NCBI RefSeq assembly: GCF_000179915.2
Contig: NC_014963.1
Location: 434,001-498,000 of the forward strand
Source: Terriglobus saanensis SP1PR4
GTDB lineage: Bacteria; Acidobacteriota; Terriglobia; Terriglobales; Acidobacteriaceae
DNA length: 64,000 nt
Reading direction: 5' to 3'
Made by a program: the position numbers and the translations under genes. The notes below the pieces were generated by a model. It was not told where the DNA came from. It saw only the letters and a program-made list of their open reading frames with translations, and searched no databases. This document shows positions 39,178 through 47,626 of this stretch, piece by piece (the first letter of the stretch is position 1; each line of letters opens with the position of its first letter).

Positions 39178-40320
39178 CTATTTCCCTTTTGGTGTTGCGT
39201 GCAGGCCCGCGTTAATCGCGTCCAGAAGAACGTTGTCAGGATCGCCATTGTAGGCCCAGAACATGATGCCACTCAGGTGCTTCTCGCGCACATAGGCGCA
39301 CTTGCGCTTCATGGACTCAGGATCGTCATAGGTAATGAAGGTCTGTGTCGCAGGGTTGTAGAGATAGGGCACGGCGGAGGCCGCGTTCCAGTAGCGCGTG
39401 AAGCCCGATCCCGGTGCAAGCTTCTCTTTGGCAATTTCTGTATAGAGCACGTCGAACATTTTGTTCTTCGGCACTGGCTGAAACAGACCGTGGTTCGCAG
39501 GCGGAACACCGGTCCAGCCGTGACCGTAGAAGGGAACGCCGAGAACGATCTTCTCGGGAGGGACGCCCGCGGCAAGATAGTCGCGCACCGACTGATCGTC
39601 GGAGAGCTTCTTCGGATCGGCGGGATCGGTGAAGAGTGGCGAGTGATTGCCGGTCGTCGGGTCACTGCGATCGTAGTAGTCGTAGCCCATCAGGGCGATG
39701 GTGTCGACATATTTTGCGACCTGCGCCAGCTCCGTGCTGTTGATGAAGAATCTGTTTCCGTTGGTCGCGGTTGAGGTGACGAGGTGCTTGTGCAGACGTC
39801 TGCCTGCAGTGTCGAATGCCATGCGCAGGTAGCGCAGAAGCAGTGTGTAATTCTGCTTGTCCGCTGCGCGGAAGCGTCCGCTTGGGCGCGGGAACGCCGG
39901 GTACTCCCAATCGATGTCGATGCCATCGAGCTTTTGAGCTTCGACCAGATGCAGGCAGCTTGCGACGAACTTAGCCCGCGAGGCTGGCGTCAGGGCGATG
40001 TCCGAGAAGTCCTCCGAGCGCGCGAAGCCTCCTGTGGACACTACGATGGTCAATGCAGGGTTGATCTTTTTCAGCGAGACCAGCGTTGCCAGATCGCTGG
40101 CCTGCATCGGTGTCGGTTCGGCCAGCGCGCCGTCCCTGGTGTCGATGAAGGCGTAGTGAATCCGGGTCAGCTTCTTTGCCGCAATGTCGTTCGCGTTAAG
40201 CGCCTGTCCGCGCGAGAAGACGTACCCGATGATCTGTGAAGAAGAAGTTCTCTGGGCCCGGACGCAGGGAACAGCGAGAAGACCAGCAAGCAACGGGAGC
40301 AGGGAGGTGCGGATTTTCAT
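39178..40320 (-). CDS. GH18 family glycosyl hydrolase (chitinase-like)
   Basis: A 380-residue secreted enzyme with a signal peptide (about 1-22, CVRAQ). The GH18 catalytic motif LDGIDIDWEYP gives Glu139 as acid; upstream VVSTGGF matches the SxGG motif, and TIALMGYDYYD and the late SGIMFWAYNGD strand complete the barrel. Hydrolyses beta-1,4 GlcNAc links in chitin or related glycans. It is a paralogue of the next gene and overlaps its stop by one base (TAATG). Exact specificity is unknown. Confidence 0.93.
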   Translation of the reverse strand: MKIRTSLLPLLAGLLAVPCVRAQRTSSSQIIGYVFSRGQALNANDIAAKKLTRIHYAFIDTRDGALAEPTPMQASDLATLVSLKKINPALTIVVSTGGFARSEDFSDIALTPASRAKFVASCLHLVEAQKLDGIDIDWEYPAFPRPSGRFRAADKQNYTLLLRYLRMAFDTAGRRLHKHLVTSTATNGNRFFINSTELAQVAKYVDTIALMGYDYYDRSDPTTGNHSPLFTDPADPKKLSDDQSVRDYLAAGVPPEKIVLGVPFYGHGWTGVPPANHGLFQPVPKNKMFDVLYTEIAKEKLAPGSGFTRYWNAASAVPYLYNPATQTFITYDDPESMKRKCAYVREKHLSGIMFWAYNGDPDNVLLDAINAGLHATPKGK

Positions 40321-41486
40321 TAGCGGGCTGTCGCCTCATTTGTGGGATGAAGTCCGATGTTGATCGCATCGAGAAGTACGTTGTTCGGATCGCCAGTGTA
40401 CTCCCAGAACATCATGCCGCCCAGGTGATGTCCGCGTACATACAGGGCTTTATGCGCCAGCGACTCGGCGTCCTCATAATCCACCCAGGTCTGCGTGGTG
40501 GCGTTGTAGAGATAGGGCGAGTCCGAGCTGTAATCCCAATAGCGGACGTAGCCAGAACCCGGTGCCAGAAGCGTCGAGGCGATGCTGCCGTAGTTCAGAT
40601 GAAGGTTGCGCGCGCTCGTTCCGGGCTGGAATAAACCATTCTTGGTTGCTTCTACCCCAGTCCACCCCTTTCCATAGAATGGAACACCCAAGACGATTTT
40701 GTTCTCCTTTACCCCCGCTGCAAGGTAGTTTTGCACCGACTTGTCCGAAGAGACGTGCTTTGGATCGTCAGGATGGGTGTAAAGGGAGGAGTGATGCCCT
40801 GTGTTCTTGTCGCCGCCATACATGTCGTAGGTCATCAGGTTGATGGAATCAACATACTTCTGGACCTTGTCCATCTCTGTGTGCTGCAGGAAGTTGAGGC
40901 TACCGCCCGTAGCAATCGAGGTATAGAGGTGTTTATGCTGCCGCCGTCCCTCGCGATCAAAGCGAATGCGTAACTCCTTCAGCAGGAGGGTGTAGTTCTC
41001 TTTATCTTCGGGACGGAACTTGTTGTGGTCACCCTCCAGGCCGGGATACTCCCAGTCGATATCGAGGCCATCGAGCTTGTACTTCGTCACGAAATCGACG
41101 GCGCTGTCGATAAAGATCGACCGTGTCTTCTTGGTAAGTGCCATATCGGAGAAGTTCTTTGACCACGTCCATCCCCCGACCGATACAAGGATCTTCAGAG
41201 AAGGATTTTGCTGCTTCAGACTCGTCAAAACACCAAAGTTTTCCGCATCATGTGCAAATCCTTCAGCCACTTTATTATCTTTCACGTCAGCAAAAGCGTA
41301 GTTGATACGGGTCATCTTGGTTGCCGCGATTTCGCTGGGCGAAAGAATGCGATCTCGTGCGAAGACGTACCCAATGATCTCCGCGTGGTTGGGCACGGTG
41401 GAGGTGACGGGAGTGGTTCGTGCCACGGCAAAGGGAGGAAGAAGTATTCCAAAAAGCAGGGCACGAACGGAAAGACGGCGTAGCAT
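40320..41486 (-). CDS. GH18 family glycosyl hydrolase (chitinase-like), paralogue
   Basis: A 388-residue secreted enzyme, clearly a tandem duplicate of the downstream GH18. It has the motif LDGLDIDWEYP (Glu146), SVGGWTWS for the SxGG site, and INLMTYDMYGG in the barrel, closer to classical GH18 chitinases than its neighbour. A signal peptide covers about 1-22. First gene of the GH18-GH18-acetyltransferase operon; its promoter should lie in the short gap to the divergent RND genes (41487-41616). Confidence 0.93.
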   Translation of the reverse strand: MLRRLSVRALLFGILLPPFAVARTTPVTSTVPNHAEIIGYVFARDRILSPSEIAATKMTRINYAFADVKDNKVAEGFAHDAENFGVLTSLKQQNPSLKILVSVGGWTWSKNFSDMALTKKTRSIFIDSAVDFVTKYKLDGLDIDWEYPGLEGDHNKFRPEDKENYTLLLKELRIRFDREGRRQHKHLYTSIATGGSLNFLQHTEMDKVQKYVDSINLMTYDMYGGDKNTGHHSSLYTHPDDPKHVSSDKSVQNYLAAGVKENKIVLGVPFYGKGWTGVEATKNGLFQPGTSARNLHLNYGSIASTLLAPGSGYVRYWDYSSDSPYLYNATTQTWVDYEDAESLAHKALYVRGHHLGGMMFWEYTGDPNNVLLDAINIGLHPTNEATAR

Positions 41487-41616
41487 GGAGACTCCTCAAG
41501 CGGGCATGTTTGAATCACTCTCGAACGAATTTATTCCCTAGTCAACGGACATTTGGTTGAATATTTTCAATCGCTTTCCCGATTCGACTCATCTTGAAGG
41601 TGACAAGGAGCCATTT

Positions 41617-42780
41617 GTGCACGTTTTTTCCCATGACTCTCGCCCCGGTGTGTCCGCGAACCCGGAGCCACATCCGATCTGCCATGCTACAAAAGTTGCC
41701 ATCGGGTTTGCACTTCTGGCTGCTCTGGTGGCTGGCTGCAGCAAACCCGCCGCCGCTCCTCCCGCCGCCCAGGCCATGCCTGTTAAGGTGATTCCGGTGG
41801 AGTTCAGCGCCGTGCCCAGCAGCGACACCTATGTCTCCACGGTCAAAAGCCGCCGCTCCGCCACCATGCAGCCGCAGATCGACGGCAACATTACACATAT
41901 CTTCGTGGTCTCCGGACAGAAGGTGAAGGCGGGACAGGTGCTGATGCAGATCGACCCGCTCAAGCAGGTCGCCGCTGTGCAGTCGCAGCAGGGGCTGGAG
42001 CAGCAGCAAAAGGCGGTGTATCAGTACAACCAGACCGAAGTGGAGCGCCAGCGCAAGCTTTTTGAGGCAGGTGTCACCTCGCGTCAGGTTTACGACCAGG
42101 CCGTGCAGTCCTTCCAGAACTCGAAGGGCGCCTTTGACTCCTCGGCCGCCAGCACGAACACCCAGCGTCAGCAGCTCGCGTACTACCAGATTCGTGCGCC
42201 GTTCGCAGGTATTGTGGGCGACGTCCCCGTACATCTAGGGGATTATGTCTCTCCCACAACGGTGCTCACCACGGTCGATGAGAACAAGGACCTCGAAGCC
42301 TATATCTACCTCCCCACGGAGCAGGGCTCGAAGGTGCGTCCGGGGCTTGCCGTGGACGTCCTTGATACGGTCGGCGCGGTCCTCACGCACTCGACGATCT
42401 CCTTTGTCTCGCCGCAGGTAGACAATGGCCTGCAGAGCATTCTTGCCAAGGCGCCGATTTCCCCTCAGGGAAATATGATCCGCAATGGCCAGATTGTGAA
42501 CGCACGGGTCACCTGGTCCACCTCGCAGGCGCCCACTGTCTCTGTTCTTTCTGTTACGCGCATCGGCGGACAGACTTTTGTCTATGTGGCCACGCCGAAG
42601 GGCAGCGGCTTCTTCGCTCACCAGGTCGCGGTCAATCTTGGAGAACCGATCGGCAATGACTACCCCGTTCTCTCTGGACTGAAACAGGGCGATCGTGTGA
42701 TCGTCTCGGGTATCCAGTTTCTTCAGGAAGGTGTTCCCGTGCAGCCCATGGGCCCGCAGCCCGCCGGTTCCAAGAGTTAG
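41617..42780 (+). CDS. RND efflux periplasmic adaptor lipoprotein (AcrA-like)
   Basis: A 387-residue membrane-fusion protein. It bridges the inner-membrane RND pump and the outer-membrane channel. A lipobox LLAALVAGC places the lipidated Cys at 41. The domains are the beta barrel and lipoyl part (MQPQIDGNITHIFVVSGQKVKAGQVL), a coiled-coil hairpin rich in Gln (QQKAVYQYNQTEVERQRKLF), and a second lipoyl half (YYQIRAPFAGIVGDV). GTG at 41617 was chosen because AAGGAG lies six bases upstream; a TTG at 41557 has no such site. Pump gene follows. Confidence 0.93.
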   Translation: MHVFSHDSRPGVSANPEPHPICHATKVAIGFALLAALVAGCSKPAAAPPAAQAMPVKVIPVEFSAVPSSDTYVSTVKSRRSATMQPQIDGNITHIFVVSGQKVKAGQVLMQIDPLKQVAAVQSQQGLEQQQKAVYQYNQTEVERQRKLFEAGVTSRQVYDQAVQSFQNSKGAFDSSAASTNTQRQQLAYYQIRAPFAGIVGDVPVHLGDYVSPTTVLTTVDENKDLEAYIYLPTEQGSKVRPGLAVDVLDTVGAVLTHSTISFVSPQVDNGLQSILAKAPISPQGNMIRNGQIVNARVTWSTSQAPTVSVLSVTRIGGQTFVYVATPKGSGFFAHQVAVNLGEPIGNDYPVLSGLKQGDRVIVSGIQFLQEGVPVQPMGPQPAGSKS

Positions 42781-42875
42781 TTTTGATCGAAACGAAATGA
42801 AGCCTGCGGGAGCGAATGCCCCGAGGCCCGCTCTCCGGTTCTTTCGGAGAGCCAACGCACGAAGGGAAGTTCACC

Positions 42876-45800
42876 TTGGTTGAGTTTTTCATCCGACGCC
42901 CCATCTTCGCCACGGTTTGCGCACTTTTGATCGTGCTGGCCGGCGCCGTCTCCTTACCTACGATTCCGATCTCGCTTTACCCGCAGCTTGCGCCGCCACA
43001 GGTCAATGTGAGCTGCAACTACGTCGGCGCCAACTCGGCTGACGTGGAATCGGCTGTAACCATCATCCTGGAGCAGGCCATCAATGGTGTGGAAGGCATG
43101 CGGTATATGTCGTCCACGAGTTCGAATGACGGCACCAGCTCCATCACCGTGACCTTCGACACCGGTTACGACCTGGACATTGCCGCCGTCGATGTGCAGA
43201 ACCGTGTGGCCACCGCGCAGGGCCGACTTCCTTCCACGGTCAACAACACCGGTATCTCCATTACCAAGTCGAACTCGAACTTCGTCTTCGCCGCTGGTTT
43301 TATCTCGCCTGACCACTCTTTGTCTCCATCGTTCATCTCGAACTACCTCGATGTTTATGTCTCGGACGCGCTCAAGCGTGTTCCCGGCGTAGGCGCGGTG
43401 GTCATCTTCGGTGAGCGCAAATATGCGATGCGCCTCTGGCTGGACCCGAACAAGCTGGCAGCACGCGGCCTGACACCCCTCGACGTCACCACTGCCCTGG
43501 CATCGCAGAACATTGAGATCGCTGCCGGTCAGCTCGGCATTCCGCCTTCGGACCCCAAGCAGGCGTACCAGATGGCCGTTCGGGTCGTCGGACGTCTCTC
43601 GGATCCGCGCCAGTTTGAAAACATCATCATTAAATCCAATGCTCCTACCAGCAGTACCACGGTGAGCACCACCACCAACGGCACGGGCCTGGTTCTGCTC
43701 AAAGACGTAGGCCGCGCGGAGATCGGCGCGGAAAACTACAACACCAACCTGAAGTACTCCGGCGGCGATGCCGTTGGTATCGGTGTGCAACAGCTTTCGA
43801 ACGCGAACGCTCTGGATGTGGATCGCAAGTGCCGCGCTGTTCTTGCAGAACTGCGGAAGTCTTTCCCGCCGGGCCTGGAAGGCATCATCGCCGTCGACAC
43901 CACCACGGTCATCTCCGATTCGATTACCGAGGTAGAACACACGCTCGCGGAAGCGATCGTCATCGTGATCGTGGTGATCTTCCTCTTCCTGCAGGATTGG
44001 CGCGCCACGATCATCCCGGCGGTGACGATTCCGGTTTCGCTGATCGGGACCTTTATTTTCATCAAGATCTTTGGTTTCTCGATCAATTCTCTGACTCTCT
44101 TCGGGATCACTCTCGCCACGGGGCTTGTGGTGGATGATGCTATCGTCGTCATCGAGAATGTGCAGCGACATATTGAGCAGGGAGTCGCCGACGCGCACGA
44201 AGCCACATCCATCGCCATGCGTGAGGTCACCAGCGCCGTCATCGCTACGTCGCTGGTGCTTATCTCCGTATTCGTTCCGGTCAGCTTCTTTCCCGGAACT
44301 ACGGGCATCCTTTATAAGCAGTTCTCGCTGACGATTGCGTTTTCCATTGCGATTTCGGCGTTCAACGCGCTGACGCTTTCGCCAGCTCTGGCCGCCATCC
44401 TGCTGCGCAGAGAACAGCATAAGACTGGCCTGCTCGGCCTCATACTCAACCCCGTCGACCGCGGCATCAAGAAGGTGATCTCCTGGTACGCCGTTGCCGT
44501 GACCTGGGTGGTCAAGGTGCGCTACGCGTTCCTGCTTCTCTTCTTCGCTGGCCTCGCTGCGACGGTTTACATGTATATCCATGTGCCGACAGCGTTCGTT
44601 CCAACGGAAGATCAGTCCTATTTCCTGATCATCGTGCAGACGCCTCCGGGAGCATCCCTTACGTACACGGCAGACTTCGCGGACAAGGTATCGAAGCTCG
44701 TGCGCGACGACAAGGATGTTTTTGGCACCTTCTCCGTGATGGGCTTTTCGCTTGCCGGTGGAAGCAGTCCGAACTCCGGCCTGATCTTCGCGCCTCTCAA
44801 GCCGATTGACGATCGCACCAAGCTTGGTAGTGGTCACTCCGCGCACGACATCGTGGCCCGCACTGCGCCCAAGCTCTTCGGAGTCCCCGGTGGAATCGCC
44901 TTTGCAGCGGAGCCGCCCGCCATCCAGGGTATCGGTACTGTCGGCGGATTCCAGTTCATGCTGCAGGACGCGGGTCGCAATACCTTCGCGGACATAGATC
45001 GCGTCGCCCACACCATGGTCGGCCAGACACGCGCCCCTGGCGCCGGTCTTACTAACCTAAATACCACCTTCACCGCGAACGATCCTCAGCTCTACGTCAC
45101 CATCGACCGCCAGAAGGCGCTCGCCGTTGGCGTTCCGCTGGACCAGATTACGGCGGCCATGAGCACCTTCATGGGGTCGAGCTATATCAACGACTTCGAC
45201 TTCAACAATCGCTCTTACCGCGTCTACGTGCAGGCCGACCAACAGTTCCGCCGCAACGCGCAGGACCTGAAACAGTACTATGTCCGGTCGAACGCGAACC
45301 AGATGATCCCGCTCGACAACCTCATCCTGGTCGACGAGAAGTCCGGACCGCAGGTCATCTATCACTACAACCTCTTCCGCTCGGCGGAGATCGATGGTTC
45401 TCCCGCCGAGGGTCTTTCTTCCGGACAGGGCCTCGCCAACATGGAGAAGCTCTTTGAGAAGAACAAGATGCCGGGTATGACTTTCTCTTGGACGGGGCTT
45501 TCGCTCGAAGAGATCGAATCCTCTGGAAAGGCGATCATCATCTTCGGCCTGGGCCTGCTGGTCGTTTACCTGACGCTCTCCGCCCAGTATGAGAGCTTCG
45601 CCCTGCCGTTCATCATCCTGCTGGCCGTGCCTACGGCCATTCTTGGAGCGCTTTCGCTTGTGGCGCTTCGGGGTCTGAGCGATGACGTCTACGTCCAGAT
45701 CGGCCTGGTGATGCTGATCGGTCTATCGGCGAAGAACTCGATTCTGATTGTTGAGTTTGCGGAGCAGCAGCTGGAAGAGGGTAAGTCGATCATCGACGCC

Positions 45801-46055
45801 GCCATTACGGCGTCGGAGCTTCGTCTCCGGCCGATTCTGATGACCAGCTTTGCCTTTATCCTCGGCGTGCTTCCGCTGTACTTTGCTTCGGGTGCCGGTG
45901 CTCTGGGGCGTCACTCGGTAGGTACGGCGGTCGTGGGTGGCATGTTGCTCTCCACGGTGCTTAATCTCTTCTTTATCCCAGTGCTGTACGTCATCCTCAA
46001 GATGGCGATGCACCGGTTCTTCCCGAAGAAGGAGAAGCCAGCGGCTACGGCGTAA
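42876..46055 (+). CDS. RND multidrug efflux permease (AcrB/HAE1 family)
   Basis: A 1059-residue inner-membrane pump with 12 transmembrane segments and two large periplasmic loops. It begins VEFFIRRPIFATVCAL and contains GLVVDDAIVVIENVQRH, where the paired Asp of TM4 handle protons, and IGLSAKNSILIVEFAEQ with the matching Lys of TM10. Expected substrates are hydrophobic drugs or lipids. TTG at 42876 gives the usual opening and follows AAGGGAAG; the open frame upstream to 42816 is not typical. No outer-membrane TolC gene follows. Confidence 0.93.
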   Translation: MVEFFIRRPIFATVCALLIVLAGAVSLPTIPISLYPQLAPPQVNVSCNYVGANSADVESAVTIILEQAINGVEGMRYMSSTSSNDGTSSITVTFDTGYDLDIAAVDVQNRVATAQGRLPSTVNNTGISITKSNSNFVFAAGFISPDHSLSPSFISNYLDVYVSDALKRVPGVGAVVIFGERKYAMRLWLDPNKLAARGLTPLDVTTALASQNIEIAAGQLGIPPSDPKQAYQMAVRVVGRLSDPRQFENIIIKSNAPTSSTTVSTTTNGTGLVLLKDVGRAEIGAENYNTNLKYSGGDAVGIGVQQLSNANALDVDRKCRAVLAELRKSFPPGLEGIIAVDTTTVISDSITEVEHTLAEAIVIVIVVIFLFLQDWRATIIPAVTIPVSLIGTFIFIKIFGFSINSLTLFGITLATGLVVDDAIVVIENVQRHIEQGVADAHEATSIAMREVTSAVIATSLVLISVFVPVSFFPGTTGILYKQFSLTIAFSIAISAFNALTLSPALAAILLRREQHKTGLLGLILNPVDRGIKKVISWYAVAVTWVVKVRYAFLLLFFAGLAATVYMYIHVPTAFVPTEDQSYFLIIVQTPPGASLTYTADFADKVSKLVRDDKDVFGTFSVMGFSLAGGSSPNSGLIFAPLKPIDDRTKLGSGHSAHDIVARTAPKLFGVPGGIAFAAEPPAIQGIGTVGGFQFMLQDAGRNTFADIDRVAHTMVGQTRAPGAGLTNLNTTFTANDPQLYVTIDRQKALAVGVPLDQITAAMSTFMGSSYINDFDFNNRSYRVYVQADQQFRRNAQDLKQYYVRSNANQMIPLDNLILVDEKSGPQVIYHYNLFRSAEIDGSPAEGLSSGQGLANMEKLFEKNKMPGMTFSWTGLSLEEIESSGKAIIIFGLGLLVVYLTLSAQYESFALPFIILLAVPTAILGALSLVALRGLSDDVYVQIGLVMLIGLSAKNSILIVEFAEQQLEEGKSIIDAAITASELRLRPILMTSFAFILGVLPLYFASGAGALGRHSVGTAVVGGMLLSTVLNLFFIPVLYVILKMAMHRFFPKKEKPAATA

Positions 46056-46065
46056 AGCTTCCTTT

Positions 46066-46234
46066 TATCGTCCCATAACGAAGTGATCGCTCTTCGAGCG
46101 AACGATGCGCTTTGCGCATGCCCATGTCCCAAATGCGGGACATGGGGCACCCGTCCGGCGGTTTCCTGGGGAATTTGGTTTGTGCGCTTCGCGCGACCCC
46201 ACCCTTCGCGATGAAGCCGCGAAGAATGGGGCAC
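46066..46234. repeat. REP cluster between convergent RND and epimerase genes
   Basis: Three elements in a row: a degenerate CGTCCCATAACGAAG repeat (46066-46084), a REP hairpin CCCATGTCCC-AAATGC-GGGACATGGG with GCACCC (46121-46152), and a longer hairpin (46195-46234) with CTTCGCG/CGCGAAG and outer CCCCA/TGGGG. The middle one differs from the RAYT-flanking REPs by paired changes that keep the stem. It fills the gap between convergent gene ends. Confidence 0.88.
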
Positions 46235-46248
46235 GAAAGCTTTCACGG

Positions 46249-47511
46249 TTAGCCGACGAAGATTGGTTTGATGTGTCGCTCGTAGAGGTTCGTGGTCACG
46301 TTGCGTGCCACGACTTCTTCGTTGGCTTCCAACGCCTTCAGGTACCGGTCGCCCATCTTTGCCGCCACCTTGAATCCGACGTGCAGAAGCTGACGGAGAT
46401 CCGGGTTGAAGGCGGCATCGTGCTTGCCGTCGTGACGCAGCGCGCGGACGAACTCGTCGCTCGTCCAGCCGTTGACCACGGAAGGATCGGGCAGACGCTC
46501 GGTTTTGATGTCGATCACGGTGGCGTAGGGCGCGCAGAGTTCGGCGGCGTGGCCGAAGGCTTCGGCATAGACTTCTTTTGCCAGCGCCAGACCATCTCCG
46601 CCTGATTCCGCCAAGCCGATCACCTCTTCCAGCCAGGACGTACCGGCAGTTTTCACGTGAACGCCAGCGTCGAAGTCCTTAATGCTCTCGCGAATCGCCT
46701 TGTAGATGGAGTACTTGTCCGAACCGGAGTGAACGCTGAGCTTCAGGTTCTTCGGCAGGCCGTAGCGCTCGACGGCAAAGGCGATCGTAGCAAGGTCGTC
46801 GCGGAACTCCTTCGTAAACTGCTCCACGTCGCCGACGTAGTCCACGCCCTTATTGAAGCGGCCGGTAAACTTCGGAGCGATGGTCTGGATAGGGATCTTC
46901 TCGTCCGCGATGGCGGCGAGGATCACCAGCAGCTCGACGGGGGTCTGTGGGGAATCGGTCTCGTCCATCGAGATTTCGGGAACGAAGGAGCCTTCACCCT
47001 TCTTGTCGACGATGGAACGATAGATTGCACCGGCCTGCTGGACGGCGGCGAGGAACTTGTTGGCGACGCCGCGGACGAAGGCTTCGTCGATTTCAAAGGG
47101 TTTTTCGATGCGTGGAATGGCAACGTTGCCAATTAACTCCGGATGACGCGCTACAAATGCGGCTACATCCTCGGCTGCTGCGGGGTGTCCGATGTCGTCC
47201 GCTACGTCCATCGTGAAGAAGTTGCAGGGTGCGAGGAAGCGGTCGACTGTCTTCAGGTTGATGTGGTCGGCATCGAGAAAGTAAGGTCCGGTCCAGCCAA
47301 GTTCCTTCACCGCAACGTCCGCGGCAGAACGCGTTCCGCTTGGCTCCGAACCGATGATGAGATGCTCGCGATTGGACTTGTTCCAAACCGGCGCGATCGT
47401 GACTCCTGCCTTTTCCGCAAGCACGCAAGCGGCAAGTTGTGCCTTCGCCTGGTGCGCGAAACGATCTCCCATGCCTATGGAGTACTTGGGAAGCTGCAAT
47501 GTTTCCGCCAT
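46249..47511 (-). CDS. uxaE: Tagaturonate epimerase
   Basis: A 420-residue enzyme of the UxaE family (characterised in Thermotoga maritima TM0440), which interconverts tagaturonate and fructuronate in galacturonate breakdown. The N-terminus LPKYSIGMGDRFAHQA fits the family; His/Asp/Glu metal-binding residues are likely in SVHSGSDKYSIY, LDADHINL and EISMDETDSPQTP. AGGAG precedes the ATG. It is divergent from a GH3 gene, suggesting a plant-polysaccharide locus. Family assignment is fairly confident. Confidence 0.82.
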   Translation of the reverse strand: MAETLQLPKYSIGMGDRFAHQAKAQLAACVLAEKAGVTIAPVWNKSNREHLIIGSEPSGTRSAADVAVKELGWTGPYFLDADHINLKTVDRFLAPCNFFTMDVADDIGHPAAAEDVAAFVARHPELIGNVAIPRIEKPFEIDEAFVRGVANKFLAAVQQAGAIYRSIVDKKGEGSFVPEISMDETDSPQTPVELLVILAAIADEKIPIQTIAPKFTGRFNKGVDYVGDVEQFTKEFRDDLATIAFAVERYGLPKNLKLSVHSGSDKYSIYKAIRESIKDFDAGVHVKTAGTSWLEEVIGLAESGGDGLALAKEVYAEAFGHAAELCAPYATVIDIKTERLPDPSVVNGWTSDEFVRALRHDGKHDAAFNPDLRQLLHVGFKVAAKMGDRYLKALEANEEVVARNVTTNLYERHIKPIFVG

Positions 47512-47626
47512 CGTTCTCTCCTTCGTCTGTTCTCAGACACTTCCATTGAATCATGACGGCCCGTTAGGGATATGCTGAATTGTCCGGAGGCAGGTCCTCC
47601 GATCATCATTGAAGGATGAAAAATCT

